Part shown: positions 23,871-35,028 of the stretch, in pieces
How positions within the stretch are numbered: the stretch's first letter is position 1
How the letters are laid out: each line of letters opens with the position of its first letter
NCBI GenBank assembly: GCA_033558025.1
Contig: JAUCEF010000005.1
Location: 6,572,001-6,636,000 of the forward strand
Length of the DNA: 64,000 bases
Source: Phytophthora sp. 'mugwort'
Lineage: Eukaryota > Oomycota > Peronosporomycetes > Peronosporales > Peronosporaceae
Direction of reading: 5' to 3'
Program-made: the position numbers and the translations under genes
The notes under the pieces: model-generated
Seen by the model: the letters and a program-made list of their open reading frames with translations, nothing else
Told to the model about the DNA's origin: nothing
The model's database searches: none

Positions 23871-23906
23871 TCGAATCGAAACCACGAGTACTCTACCACT
23901 GAGCTA
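23871..23906 (-). other. tRNA-like pol III box A/B remnant
   Basis: On the minus strand, 23906-23896 reads TAGCTCAGTGG, a perfect match to the A-box consensus TRGCNNAGYGG. It is followed by TAGAG and, 13 bases later, by a B-box-like GGTTTCGATTC. The anticodon arm expected between them is missing, so this is not a tRNA gene. It may be a fragment of a tRNA-derived SINE or a collapsed tRNA pseudogene inside the 3' part of the gypsy element. Confidence 0.35.
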
Positions 23907-24044
23907 GCCGGTTGAAGGCCAGCGAGCTGTTTGGGCATGAGGATGCCGTCAGGGGTTGAGCGTTCTTGGAGCGGAGTGTCCGTGGTCAAACCACAGAACG
24001 TGTACCCTCGTGGATACGGTGTGTCCACGGTTTAGTGGGGGAGA

Positions 24045-24557
24045 GTGTAACTGGGTTACACGATGGTGGTACGAAGTGTAGCCATGCTACTTGTCACCTT
24101 GCAGCAAGTGGTACTTGGTACCACTTGGATAAACAGGATTTCAGTACGTGGCCACAGGGCCACTCGATATGCATTTGACTAAGTTTAACCATGGTAGATA
24201 GTTTGAGTCGTACATTTACACCACAGGCGGCTTTGCCGCAGATAAGCAAACAAATAACACTTCAGTTTTAGCATCGAAGAGAGAAATCGTCCTAGGTTTA
24301 GGAGTACTGACTCTTTGAGTCTCTAGTGGTATAACTAGAGGGATCTAAGTTTCTGCGGAGACCTTAGGGGTTAGGAGAACGACAGCTAAGACTCGGAGAG
24401 TCATACGTCTTTCTCTGACGCACTACACTACGCAGCCCCGCTGCACAAAACGTGAAAGGAACGGAAGGCGTCGATTCTTCTAAATGTGTTGATTGTACAG
24501 AGCGCATACGAATGCGTGCGGCTAACCTTTCCTTTCTGCGGGTGAAGCAAGCCTGTT
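24045..24557 (+). repeat. Probable gypsy 3' LTR
   Basis: A purine-rich tract (agtgggggagag) just upstream looks like a polypurine tract, and the LTR would begin with TGTAACTGGGTTACAC. The 3' boundary near AAGCCTGTTGA is a guess from the point where piggyBac-like coding sequence starts. No matching 5' LTR exists in the window, so length and ends cannot be verified by pairing. Confidence 0.5.
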
Positions 24558-24559
24558 GA

Positions 24560-27500
24560 GATATTGTCGGCGTTATGGCTGGCTAGACCTTACCGCGTTG
24601 CCAATTCCGTCCGCACCTACATCTGCACACCCCGTCGCATTTTCTACAGCACGTGTGGCTCCTGCGATCACAACTGCCGTAGAAGAAGAGATGCTCACGT
24701 CACCTGGTGCCACCGATGACGAGACGGCTCTGCCCCCTACGGCATCCGATACCACCGGTGACGAGACAACATTAATCGGCTGCTGCAGTCTGTGAAGTGT
24801 CGGAAGACACCCCCATCGACTCTACGCCAGCGCATGCGCCAGCAGAAGTGGCATCGACTGCTTCGTCGCCAAAGCCTGCGTCCAAGAAGAAGTCACGAAG
24901 GAGTCTACGGGTTCGCGATCGGTAACAGGAAAACATAAAGCTTCTACCAGCCCAAGGTCTGCAAGCAAGCAGCGATCCCCTCCAGTAAGTGCATCGACGC
25001 CTGTCAGCTGGATTTTGTTCGTAAACTGACTCTTGCATGTATTACGGATATTACAGATTTCAATGTTCCGGATACGACGGAATCTATTCAGGATATATAC
25101 AGAACAAGCTACTACGAATATTTCGTCACTAAGTCTGGAATATCTTGAACAGCCTATTCTGGAAGCGGATGTGCAGACGACCGAGACTGCATTGCTACCG
25201 TTATCTCGTTGGACGACTTTGATCCCGACAACTTTCTCGATGCGCTCAAGCGCGACCGTCTCTTCGGGACTCTTGCTGCTGCTGATCTCAACTTGGGTGA
25301 AAGTGACTGGCAGCTCAATCTTGACTGGGATACTGAAGGCAATGAAGACGGGATTCGTTTGGATGAAGACAACGGTGAGGAGGACACTGGAGTATGAGTG
25401 TTGAAAGAAGAATGAAGCTACCGCGAATGCCATTCCGATGGAGTTTGACCTGACCATCGACGACTTGGACCGGCTGCAGAGAGATGGTTGGGAAACATTC
25501 GACGAACACCACTCTAATTAAGTCATTTTAGACGGGGCGCCGCTATATGAGGGTCCAAAACGGACCGATAGCGCAGCTCTGGATTACGTTGAGAACCCTC
25601 TGGCAATATTTTTTCTCTGTCCAAAGAATTGTGGAGAAAGATCGCTGCGGAGACCAACCAATACCGTGAAGAGAGCAGCAACGGTGTCGCGGATTGTATG
25701 CGGACGCGTGCATTAGATCGACGTCGAGTATCGCCGTTAACTGTAGTGCTGACTACGGCGGAACCACCGGTCCAACCCCACGAGCCCGTCCGCTTCATCG
25801 GCCTGCTGATCGCACGGGCGTTCGAGCCACGCCGCGAAAGCCTTAGTAGACATTGATTTATGAAGGCAGAAGGGGTGTTGTCGCGGGGCACGTTCGGCTA
25901 ACTTCTCAGCCGCGATAGGTTCCAAGACATTGCGCTTTACATGCATTTCAACGACAACTCCCGCCAAGCAGACAGCGGTGATCGTGCTTTCAAGATCCGC
26001 CTGGTTCTTCAGACACTGCAAAAGACGTTTTGTCGTGGCTACCGACTTGGGTCCCGCATCTCGCTTGACGAAGGCATGGAGCCTACGAGGCACAGACGAA
26101 ACCCGATATACGGCAGTTCATGCCGGTGAAGCCCAACAAATGGGGGACAAAGTTCTATATGACATGCTGTGCCGAGACTGCGTATTGCTCAAGGTACTGA
26201 ATATGCGTTACAAGGGATGATCCGGAATGTATTCAGGATGTTACCGTAATCCCCCTGTCAAAAGCATCACCCGATTTGCACAGCGGTTAGGTACCTTGAG
26301 CACTTGGCCAAAACCACGATATGCACGCACTTAATGGTTACAATAGGGTTCTCTCAAAAGCACACACTGTGTGACAACACCAGAGCCGCAGTGACTAAGC
26401 GCGGTGGACGCGCGCCGATATCTCGCAGGCGAGTTCACGTGCGGAGGTGAGCTTTTGCATAGATCTTCACCGATGTACTGTCTCGGCACTCTGTAAGTTT
26501 GCGCATCGCAGAGCTGATATTGACTGACTTTGTGATGTTGCATTTTGGTATTAGAAGGAAGTAGTACCTGCATTGACTTGTTTGGTCCTGATATGGCTAG
26601 CACCTTTATTCTATCGTACCTAGTCGTTGCTGCCGCAAATATCAGAGGAAACATTCGAGTAGGCACTGGTAGCATCGTCAACAATGAACTCGACTGGAGG
26701 CACGGCAGCCCTGGTGTTAAACTTCCGTGACAGCCGTTAACCTGTCAAATCTGCTATAAAACCCCAGCTTTAGTGACCCTTCTGACAAGTTTTCGTTACA
26801 ACTGATTTATTTTGGGCGCTAATTGGCAGAAATGCGGTGACGCTTTTGATAGGGGGATTACGGTACTGACTATATTCCGGGTGATACTGCTTATATTGTG
26901 TTTGTGTGTGTTTAGGCTCGAAATCTACTGTGGTACGAATGTAGATGAAGTCAGCGTAGCACAGAGGGCTGTGGTGTGTAACTTAATTGAAGTGCTGCGT
27001 GGGCAGCCAACCCAGCGGCTAGTCTGTACCGACAACTTCTATACCTCGGTACCTCTGTCACAAAAGCTGCTCAGCTTGGGATATTCGCACGTGGGAACTA
27101 TTCGCAAGGACCGAAAGGGATGGTGCACCGGATTGAGTTCAAACAGAAGAAACGGCCAAAAAGCCTGCCTCGCGGAACCTACAAGATCGGGTATGGAGCG
27201 ATCACCAGGAAATCGTCGCGCCCACGTGGATGGATAACAAGCCCGTTCGGTTCCTCGCCACCGGTTGCTCCACCCGGCTTACGCATGCTTCGCGTAGAGA
27301 AGCAGATGACTCATTAGTAGTGGTTCCTGTCCACGACTAGTCCGGGACTACCACGAAGCTATGGGAGGCGTGGATGTGCATGATCAGCTACGTCTCCAAC
27401 GATACGCTATCCAGCGCTCGATCAGAGAGCGCAAGTATACAGGGAAGTTTTCCTTGGACTGGTAGGCATCGCCTTGGTGAATGCTTTTATCGTGTATAAG

Positions 27501-28200
27501 TTGGCAATGAAGAATCGAACAAGCCCGTACCGACGCATGCAGGGTCATGCGGCGTCTCCACGCCGACATGCTGAGCCAGACGAAGGATGATTTTTGCAGG
27601 CGGAAACGACCTAGAAGATCCGGTTACCGAGCCGCTGCCCCAGTTGGCGCACACCCTCGAGAAGACTGCGGAGATGAACGGAGCAAAAACGCCGTCAGTG
27701 GCTTTGCAAAGTGTGCTCGACGCACGCAGGAGCAGGTATTCGTAGCTACGAGACTAGCTGCAGCTGTGCAACGTGTTCGCGCGTCAAGAAGGGGAGAGTG
27801 ACGTTTTGCAACAAGGTGCGCCGATTAAACCAAGGAAACAACCGGATCTTGTGCTGCAACTCCGCTGGTATAGCGGGACACCGGATCTTGTGCTGCACGG
27901 GAGTGGAAGCGTGCTAGTGACGAGTAATTAAACTAATGAAGCTTGTGTTTTGAAGAATGATGGTGCTTTCGGCGTAACTGTCCTTGCCGAAACCGTTTTA
28001 CAAGGAGATCGTAATGCAAGTGTTTTGGACAGGTTATGTTCTGCACATCATCTCGGATTGGCCAACCGGAAGCCTTCGATCGCCCACGTGTCTCCGAAAC
28101 AGGCTTGCGACAGAATATATAGTACTGATATGTCCTGCATACGTTAATAATAATTCTTATATTACGAATTCCGAATAATCCGGAATATTAGAGGGGTTAA
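24560..28200 (+). mobile_element. piggyBac element relic (piggyBac-2), interrupted
   Basis: N-terminal acidic pieces (24573-24790; FDPDNFLDALKRDRLFGTL at 25220) lead to the transposase: AAETNQYREESSNGVADC (25650-25690), HFNDNSRQADSGDRAFKIRL and RGYRLGSRISLDEGMEPTR (25940-26090). The reading breaks at about 26220 for an inserted element (26242-26865) and resumes at 26915 with EIYCGTNVDEVSVAQRA, CTDNFYTSVPLSQKLLSLGY and KRPKSLPRGTYKIG (to about 27210). The C-terminal Cys-rich finger is at 27700-27880 (CKVCSTHAGAGIRSYETSC and RVTFCNKVRRLNQGNN). The 3' end is probably GGGGTTAA at 28193-28200, matching TTAACCCC of piggyBac ends, 89 bases from the BBS7 stop. Many stops and frameshifts show it is dead. 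Confidence 0.8.
26242..26865. mobile_element. 0.6 kb element with 36-base TIRs inside piggyBac-2
   Basis: 26242-26277 (taccgtaatccccctgtcaa and onward) and the reverse complement of 26830-26865 agree in about 32 of 36 bases. The two ends sit exactly where the piggyBac-2 transposase reading is interrupted, between the homologues of the CAETAYC region and EIYCG. That context confirms insertion into a pre-existing element. No convincing transposase frame lies inside, so it is a non-autonomous, MITE-like element. A clear target-site duplication was not found. Superfamily unassigned. Confidence 0.75.
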
Positions 28201-28288
28201 CAGGTAAGCTTAGTATCCTTTATTCGTGTAGAGTGCTAGACAGCCAATACTCAGAGAGCATGTATTGTCGTTAAGCCCGTAGCTCAAA

Positions 28289-30619
28289 CTACTCCCGCAT
28301 GTAGAACTCGACGAGCGTGTCGAAGTGGTAGTGCTCGATAAGTTGGTAAAGCCGCGGCAGGTTCTGTTTGGCGCTAGTGCCGCGGAACTTGCACAGATCG
28401 ACGTAGAGGTCGGTGAGGATGCCGGCGAGGTAGTTGAGGGCCTTGGGGCTAAGCTTGAACTCGGCCAGGATTTTCTCCGAGTTTGCGAGAATGTGTTGGT
28501 ATTCCGGCGCCATCCAAGCCGTGTAATCCTCCTCGTGCAGTTGCAGCTCCTTGAGACCATCGATTAGCTTGACTTGGGAAGCGAGTGCGTGCTTAGCGTC
28601 CAGCAGAGGACGCAAGTAGCCCAGCATGACCGGCACACTCTCCTTCTTAATATCCAGTGAGATGTTGAGCGTGACTTTGCGTGCCGTTGCCTCCTTCGTG
28701 ATGACCTCCTTCAAAATCGCAATGACGGAGACGGAAGGCGTCGAGAAGCTCGCCTCTCCCTTACTGTAGCGACACACCAGCAAGCTCCCGAGGAATGTGT
28801 TTCGGTAGCGTAGCGTCACTTCCTCCGTCTGTAGACGACCCGGGACTTCTGGCAGACACATGGATACCCAATCATGAATCTGCACAAGAGAGAAGTCGCC
28901 AGTCAGCTGAAGCGTACTGCATGGCTTCTGCAGCTCCGCTTCTTCGACGTCTGTGAGCTCATTAACGCGGTGATGGAGCGATAGTGGCTTGACGTAAAAC
29001 TTAATAGTCTGCGCCGATCGAGGCTGCGTGTTTGCCATCACCGTAGCCTCCACGTGACCAAACTGGCCTTCGATAGTCCGCACTTGGAATTCCAGTCGAT
29101 GGGTGGGCTCCAGACAGCGATACGTGGCCAAAAAATGTGTCCCATTTGCTGGATCGACCGGAGATTTGCACACAATTGCTAAATTGCTCTCATTCTCGAG
29201 GAGATCCAATGGTACCGCTGAGTGCAACACGATCATCTGGATGCTCACAGGGATTTCAAGCGACACATCATAGGCTCCCAACGCGGCATTCAACAGGAAC
29301 TTGCTGTTCACAGCCAAGTCTTCCGCTACTGGAAGATACTCCTTTTCCTTGGCACCTCGCTGCAGACCCATGCGTGCGATCTTGTCTTCGAGAGCTGCGA
29401 CTTCCTTGCGTAACTTGACGATGCGAGTTTCGCGTTGCACGGTGCCACGTGTTCGACCGTAATTGTCGTCGTCATCAGGTTGGTCTAGCGGTTCAGTGGT
29501 AAAGCTCAATACACGGCCGGAGAAGGTTGTCGCCACAAGCTCCTCGAATCCCGGTGTGGCCACAATTCCACCTCGGACACAGCGGATACTATCACTGTTG
29601 GCATGCTCAAACAGCTTGACAATATCTCCCGAGTGCGGATTAAACGAGTACACTTCAACGCGACCGTCATCTCGACCCACGAGGATCTCTGGGTGATCAT
29701 CGCGATTGATGTCAAAGCACGTAATAGAGTTAATGGTAGCCGTCGATGGAGGCAAATTCCCATCTGCATTTCTCCCCGACTCGTTGTTGCTGGTGTTGGA
29801 AGACAAAGAAGCATCCGAGGCTGTCTTCCACTTGTTCTTGAGTTTGTTTCCGTTGTAGCTCACGAGACCAAGACCCCCAGCAGCTGTGCCGTAGAGAATA
29901 TGGACAGGACCCGACGACATTGCGCCCTTGCCCGTCGCTGCGGGGACACGGCATAATGCTGTGACTGGAGCGGCTAGAGCCTTCTTCGACACTGACTTGG
30001 AGTCTTTCACGATGCGGATATAGCGGTCTTGGCAGCCTAAGACGCCATAGAAGTCCTGCTCGTGGTTGATAGGCACTACAAGCGCATCGTTGATGCGATC
30101 TGGACTGACATACGAGTGTTTGTCGGCGCCATTGTCGTATTGGTTGAAGGTGAAGTCCGTCGTCGTCCAGAGTTGGCTGTCATAGACGTGGATCTTGCGC
30201 ATGGGCTCAGCCAAATTGCTCTGGAACTTGAAAAACTCCTTACCCTTCTTGCTCAAGCCATGGACATGCTGTCCTGTGGCAATGAATGCCTTGTCCTCGG
30301 TACCTTTGCTCGTCCCCATTGTCACGCAAGCTACGGGCCCTGCAAGTGTCACCGACTTGTACACGTTCTGCGGCTCACCTTTTTTCATCTGGAAGCTAGA
30401 TACAACGCCATACTCGTCTCCAATGACGAATTTTTGCTGACATATACCAAATACAGGATATATTATTAAAATCAGAGGCGGAGAAACTCAAAAGAGAGGA
30501 AATAAAGGCCATCAAACCTTTTTCTTCTTCTTGCTAACAGGCAGCAGACGCAGCGAGTGGTGGCTCACGATAGGCCCCACTTTCAGCAGCTCTGCTTGGG
30601 ATAAGGCTAGTCCCGCCAT
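28289..30619 (-). CDS. BBS7: BBS7, Bardet-Biedl syndrome 7 protein (BBSome subunit)
   Basis: The BBSome carries membrane proteins along cilia; BBS7 is one of its propeller subunits. Two exons: 30619-30518 and 30436-28289, joined in phase 0, give about 749 residues (human about 715). The joined start LKVGPIVSHHSLRLLPVS followed by KFVIGDEYGVVSSFQMKKGE matches the BBS7 N-terminus, including the conserved VIGDxxGVV...MKKGE block. The N-terminal half forms a beta-propeller (FYGVLGCQDRYIRIV and HPEILVGRDDGRVEVYSFN). A short coiled coil follows (residues about 380-400), then the gamma-adaptin-ear-like and helical C-terminal parts. The frame is intact. A ciliary role fits zoospore-forming organisms. 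The stop lies 89 bases from the piggyBac-2 end, so the 3' UTR or terminator may run into the element. Confidence 0.92.
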
Positions 30620-30736
30620 GTTTTTAACTGTGGTCACGTAACTCAATAGCGTCGCTTCAAATCCAGATATGGGAAGACGACCCTTGAAAAGACGCTTACG
30701 ATCCAAAGGCAGTCAATCTCTTGGATTCTAATCGGA

Positions 30737-32622
30737 CTACGACCACCAGAAACTCACGGAGAAGCTGGTGGAGAGAGACTTGACGTAGTGCCAATACTTG
30801 GGGGGAATGTAGAGCATTTCACCCTCACACAAGACACACTCAACGTATCTCGCGTTACGAAACTTGGGGAATTGCTCGTCGTCTGGATTTTCCACTTGCA
30901 CTTGGCTCGTGTTGGATAGCAAACCATCAATTGGATAAAGCTTTTCGCTCTCTTCTGGCGCATACAGCCGAAGGTACTTGGCGCCAACGACCTGGCAGAG
31001 CACATTGTCTTTCGGGTCGAAATGCAACGGTGACACGGTGCCCCCAGGACCAAACCAACTGTTAATGGTAATATCCTCTTCTTCATCTTCGAAGTCTTCA
31101 ACGCGCTGCACGGTGCAGTAGTCGGGCGTCATGATGTCGCGTCCCAGTGCTGGGATCTGTGTACAAAGCACGTGATTAAATTACGATCGTCTATAAATCC
31201 AAGTGTCACCTTAAATGTCAAGTACCTGGTCAAAAAGACGGTGTTGTGCCAAGTATCCCAGCTTTGTATTTGACTTGGCATATGATGTAGCAGCTCCAAC
31301 ATTGGTCATGCCAGCGCTCTCCTGGTCTCTCGCTAGTTGTGGAATGATATACCGATCCAGGAACTTGTTCAACGTCATGAGCTCTTGTCCCCAGTCGTCC
31401 CCCAAGTAACTCGACCCCACCTATCCAAGACAAAAACAAGCATAAGAACCGCCGAATTTAGTCACGAAGCGCGGCACTTTTTTTTTAAGGCTGAAGTTAC
31501 TTCAGTCATTGCCGCACCTCGACCGGAACTGTCCGCAGCCCAGCGACTCGACGTAGATATTTCACGTCGTTCCATGCTCGCTCCCGTCCTGCAGCTCGTC
31601 CCAGGGCCGGCCAAAACTCCATCGCTCCTGTGATAACCACCGGCTCGCTGACGGATCAACACACCATGACAAATTCTCGTCGTCAGACACTCCACTCCCC
31701 TCTCCAGCAACCTCCACCAACATGAAACAAATCACACTTCCGCAGCATCACATCGCGCCGGAACTCCTCGAGGGTCGGCATCTTCAGTCGTCGTACAGGG
31801 GACCTCAATGTCGGCGCCTTTACTTTGCCACCAAGACGCTGTGGGGATTCGTCCTCCAACCGCGGCCTCTGCATGCACACGACCAGCATGAGCTAGCATA
31901 TCCCAGCCTAGGCATGACAGAAAACGTGGGAGTCCCCCACACCTTGAAGTGCCGCGACTCCTGCATTAGCGTGAGACGCAATGTGTTTAGCAACAAGACC
32001 ACCGAAAACGCAATGAACACCATCCGGCCGGCTTCAACCTGTACAAATCCGAGCCTAAAACAAGGGTTAAAACAACGTACCGCTGCGTCCTCTGCGAGCT
32101 GCTTCTCCACGCTGGCAATGAGTGCGTGTGCCTCCGACGGTGCCAGCGATCCGGCCATCATTAGACACTGCAAGACAACAGCAGAATCAGATTAGCGCGC
32201 GTCACACACTTGCTTGCTCACTAGATCCTAGCTTTTATGCTGCCGCGGGCATTAAACGCACCATATCGAGCATCCTCAGGCATTCCGCAGACTGCTGGTG
32301 GCGCAGGAGGCAGCGCGCCTGCAGCACGCTAGCGAGACCGAAGGCCTGGCGCCACACGGGAAGCACATCCTTCCAGCTACCGCAGTGCAGCTTCTCCCAG
32401 CTGCGCTCGAACGCGGCGGCTGCCAGTGTCTCCATAAGCTCTCCATCCTCCGAATTACCTGCTCGCTGCAGTAAATCGGCGATTGCGGCGCCCCCAGCGT
32501 CCCGCAATTCTAGTAAGACGCACCGTCACCATCGGCAGTTTGTGTAAATGGATAGAAAGTATGCACGTACGCTGCAGGAAGTGCGGCTCGAGCACTAGCG
32601 GCTCCGCCCCGGTGGCCTCCAT
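30737..32622 (-). CDS. KDM8: KDM8/JMJD5-type JmjC dioxygenase
   Basis: A 2-oxoglutarate/Fe(II) hydroxylase family, with arginyl-hydroxylase or histone-related roles in animals. Seven exons fit with consistent phases: 32622-32571, 32509-32262, 32167-32081, 31868-31738, 31647-31518, 31420-31226 and 31156-30737, giving 420 residues (human 416). The helical N-terminal domain includes [20 protein letters not shown]. The cupin entry strand reads [17 protein letters not shown]. The JmjC core has [16 protein letters not shown], with iron ligands His326 and Asp328, and His404 in [14 protein letters not shown]. The C-terminus FSVSFWWS matches the family end. All three iron ligands are present, so an active enzyme is expected. 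It shares a 282-base divergent promoter with the folate gene. Confidence 0.88.
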
Positions 32623-32904
32623 CGTTGCGCCGATGTTCCGCAGATGTCACTCTTCCGGGTATTGAATAGTGACATCGCCCAGCATCCAATCTGTCCGTTT
32701 ACTTGCCCATCACCAAAATACAAACACCAAGTGCTTTTGTCGCACGTTAAAACCGACGTGCAAGGGCGAGGGTTGCATCTGCTTCGATTGCTACCGGTAC
32801 GCTGTACCACCCTTCCCGCTGTACCAAGACAGCTTAATATTGGTGATTTTGCCATAAAGAGCACAGGTCCCCAGCTCAGCTCGTCCGCACGCATTGCAAA
32901 TACT
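32623..32904. promoter_or_regulatory. Shared divergent promoter of KDM8 and folylpolyglutamate synthase
   Basis: Only 282 bases separate the two start codons, so both 5' UTRs and core promoters must lie here or overlap the opposite gene's first exon. No TATA box is obvious. The folate frame is open upstream to 32644 without an ATG, so 32905 is taken as its start. Confidence 0.5.
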
Positions 32905-34617
32905 ATGGCGCTGCGCAGAGCGTCACAGCGCAGCTCTGAGGCCGCGCGCTGGCAACTGATGCGCTCGTACACAGCGCTCTCCCTTGCGCAATTCCGTCAG
33001 GCGCCCGCGCCCGCGGCCTTCGCGCGATCTGAGCCGCTGTCGATGGCCAGCTCCAGTGTGCTCGCGAGCCCCGCGGGCGCCAACTCGCTGCTGCTGGACA
33101 GCGCGCGTTTCATGTCACAGAGGCCAGCCCGCCGCAATAGCAATGGAGACAGCGCAAAGGAGGAGGAGGCGGCCAAGGTGATTTCAGCCACCTACGAGAT
33201 GCTGTTGCATCGGCTGTACCAGGTGAATCGCTTCTCGGCCGTCAAGCTCGGGCTCGAGAACATGCAAAAGCTCAACGCGGCCTTTGGAGACCCGGCCTCG
33301 CAGTTCGAGATCGTTCACGTGGCAGGCACCAACGGCAAAGGATCGGTGGCCTTCAAGGTGGCGAAAGCGCTCGAGCGCTCAGGGTACAAGACGGGGCTGT
33401 TCGTGTCCCCGCACGTCGCGTGTTTCCGTGAGCGTGTGCAGATTAACGGCCAGCTTATTTCGGAGAGCGAGGTGTGTGAGGCGCTGTCCGAGATCTTCAA
33501 TATTAGCGCGCAGCTCCGGATACCGGCCACCTTCTTCGAGATCACCACCATGCTGGCCTTCATGCACTTCGCGAAGCAGGGCGTGGACTGCGTCGTGCTG
33601 GAGACGGGTCTCGGTGGTCGACTGGACTCAACCAACATCGTCACGCCAGCGCTATCAGTGATCACGTCCATCGGTCTGGACCACATGCGCATTCTGGGCA
33701 ACACCCGCGAGGCCATTGCACGTGAGAAAGCAGGGATCATTAAACCAATCGTGCCAGTTGTGGTAGGACCTAATACGCCCGTAAACGTGATGATGGAGTT
33801 TGCAGCGCGGAACAACGCCCCGCTCGTGAGAGTGCCTCTCGAACCGGGCTTTGACGAAGACTACAACGCCGAGAACACGGCCATCGCGCGCGAAGCCTGC
33901 GTGCAGCTTAATTCACTGCATGCTTCGCAGAATGGTGGTGCCCTTGAGCCCATGGAGCTGTGCGTCGACTTGACGGACGAACGCGTTAACGCCGCACTCG
34001 AGTCGCGTCCTCCGTGTCGCTTCCAGGTGTTTCACGTTATTCGCCCCAACTCGAAACAACGCAAAGTCACAGTGGTGCTAGACGTGGCACACAACCCGCA
34101 GGCCATCGACAGGTTGGTAGGTCTGTTGCACAAACAGTTCCCGGACAAGAAGTTCCGGTTCGTGTGCGGCTTTTCAGCTGACAAGGCCATCAAGAAGGTA
34201 CTGGACAAGATCACGGACGTCGTCCGAGACGGCCATCCGGGCGAGAGCGAGGAGGGGCTGCAGGAGTGCATCCACTTGGTTAAGGCCAACCACCCTCGCG
34301 GTGCGTCGCTAGAGGAAGTTAATTTGGCGTTGGCAAATGCCACCGCCGATGGCGAGAACCCGCGCGAGTTCGAGACCATCTCGACCATAAAGGAAGGCGT
34401 AAATGCTGCTCTGGCCGCATCGCGCGCGTCCTCCGACGACGATGTGGTCGTGGTGTGCGGCAGCGTGTTCCTCATGGCCGAGGCGCGCCAGGCACTTGGC
34501 CTGAAGGAGCCGATCGACAGCGCAGCTCTCAACGCTGTGGCGGGTTCGCACTTGTCGACCCCGGCAAGCCGCCTCGCCGCCGCCGAACAGGAAGCCGAAG
34601 TGGCCGCGGCCACGTAA
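32905..34617 (+). CDS. Folylpolyglutamate synthase / dihydrofolate synthase family
   Basis: Adds glutamate to folates (or joins dihydropteroate to glutamate), trapping the cofactor in cytosol and mitochondria. Single exon, 570 residues. The first 85 or so residues are Arg/Ser/Ala-rich (ALRRASQRSSEAARW), typical of a mitochondrial presequence. The Mur-ligase fold follows: P-loop GTNGKGS at residues 141-147, FVSPHVACFRERVQINGQ, the second family signature ETGLGGRLDSTN (about 232-243), and ITSIGLDHMRILGNTREAIA with KAGIIKP. In the C-terminal domain, VVLDVAHNPQAIDRL has the conserved His. The end carries an Ala-rich tail. Monofunctional versus bifunctional activity cannot be settled from motifs, so FPGS versus FOLC naming is left open. 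Confidence 0.9.
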   Translation: MALRRASQRSSEAARWQLMRSYTALSLAQFRQAPAPAAFARSEPLSMASSSVLASPAGANSLLLDSARFMSQRPARRNSNGDSAKEEEAAKVISATYEMLLHRLYQVNRFSAVKLGLENMQKLNAAFGDPASQFEIVHVAGTNGKGSVAFKVAKALERSGYKTGLFVSPHVACFRERVQINGQLISESEVCEALSEIFNISAQLRIPATFFEITTMLAFMHFAKQGVDCVVLETGLGGRLDSTNIVTPALSVITSIGLDHMRILGNTREAIAREKAGIIKPIVPVVVGPNTPVNVMMEFAARNNAPLVRVPLEPGFDEDYNAENTAIAREACVQLNSLHASQNGGALEPMELCVDLTDERVNAALESRPPCRFQVFHVIRPNSKQRKVTVVLDVAHNPQAIDRLVGLLHKQFPDKKFRFVCGFSADKAIKKVLDKITDVVRDGHPGESEEGLQECIHLVKANHPRGASLEEVNLALANATADGENPREFETISTIKEGVNAALAASRASSDDDVVVVCGSVFLMAEARQALGLKEPIDSAALNAVAGSHLSTPASRLAAAEQEAEVAAAT

Positions 34618-35028
34618 GTGTATCCGGGTATTGTGCCGTTTAGCTTAGGAACTTATGGATATATTATGAAATTAACTCAATGCAGTTCGACTTTGCCATT
34701 GTCAATACGTTTGCCAATGCCTTGCCATTTCGTATGCCGGCAACTTGCGGCAAGGCAACAGTAGCATCTCGTGACACACTTGGTGATGTACAGTGGCGCA
34801 CATCTTTTTCGGCGTGGTGAACAATATAAACTCCTGGAGAACGTCGAAAGAGGTGGTCGTATAGCTATTGCAGTTATGTACGTGATTTATTAAGTTAACC
34901 AGGTATGGATTCATCCGCGGCCGAAAACTAGGTGCACCACTGTATGTGATTACTGAATCAAATGAAACTTGCCCGCTTTACGTTGCTCCACGTCACAACG
35001 GAAAAAGATCTCAAGAGCACAAGCGATC
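34618..35028. other. Intergenic, nothing recognised
   Basis: About 410 bases between two plus-strand genes. Contains the folate gene's 3' region and the PA28 promoter. No conserved element seen. Confidence 0.4.

Noticed and set aside
23840..23925. tRNA gene on the minus strand
   Set aside because: Only A- and B-box-like segments are present; the anticodon arm is missing and no cloverleaf can form.
24822..25457. 211-codon minus-strand frame
   Set aside because: Antisense of piggyBac-2 N-terminal sequence; opposite strand carries the recognisable transposase pieces.
33315..33815. Minus-strand frames under the folate gene (also 34032-34613)
   Set aside because: Antisense to strongly conserved Mur-ligase motifs; no independent motif.
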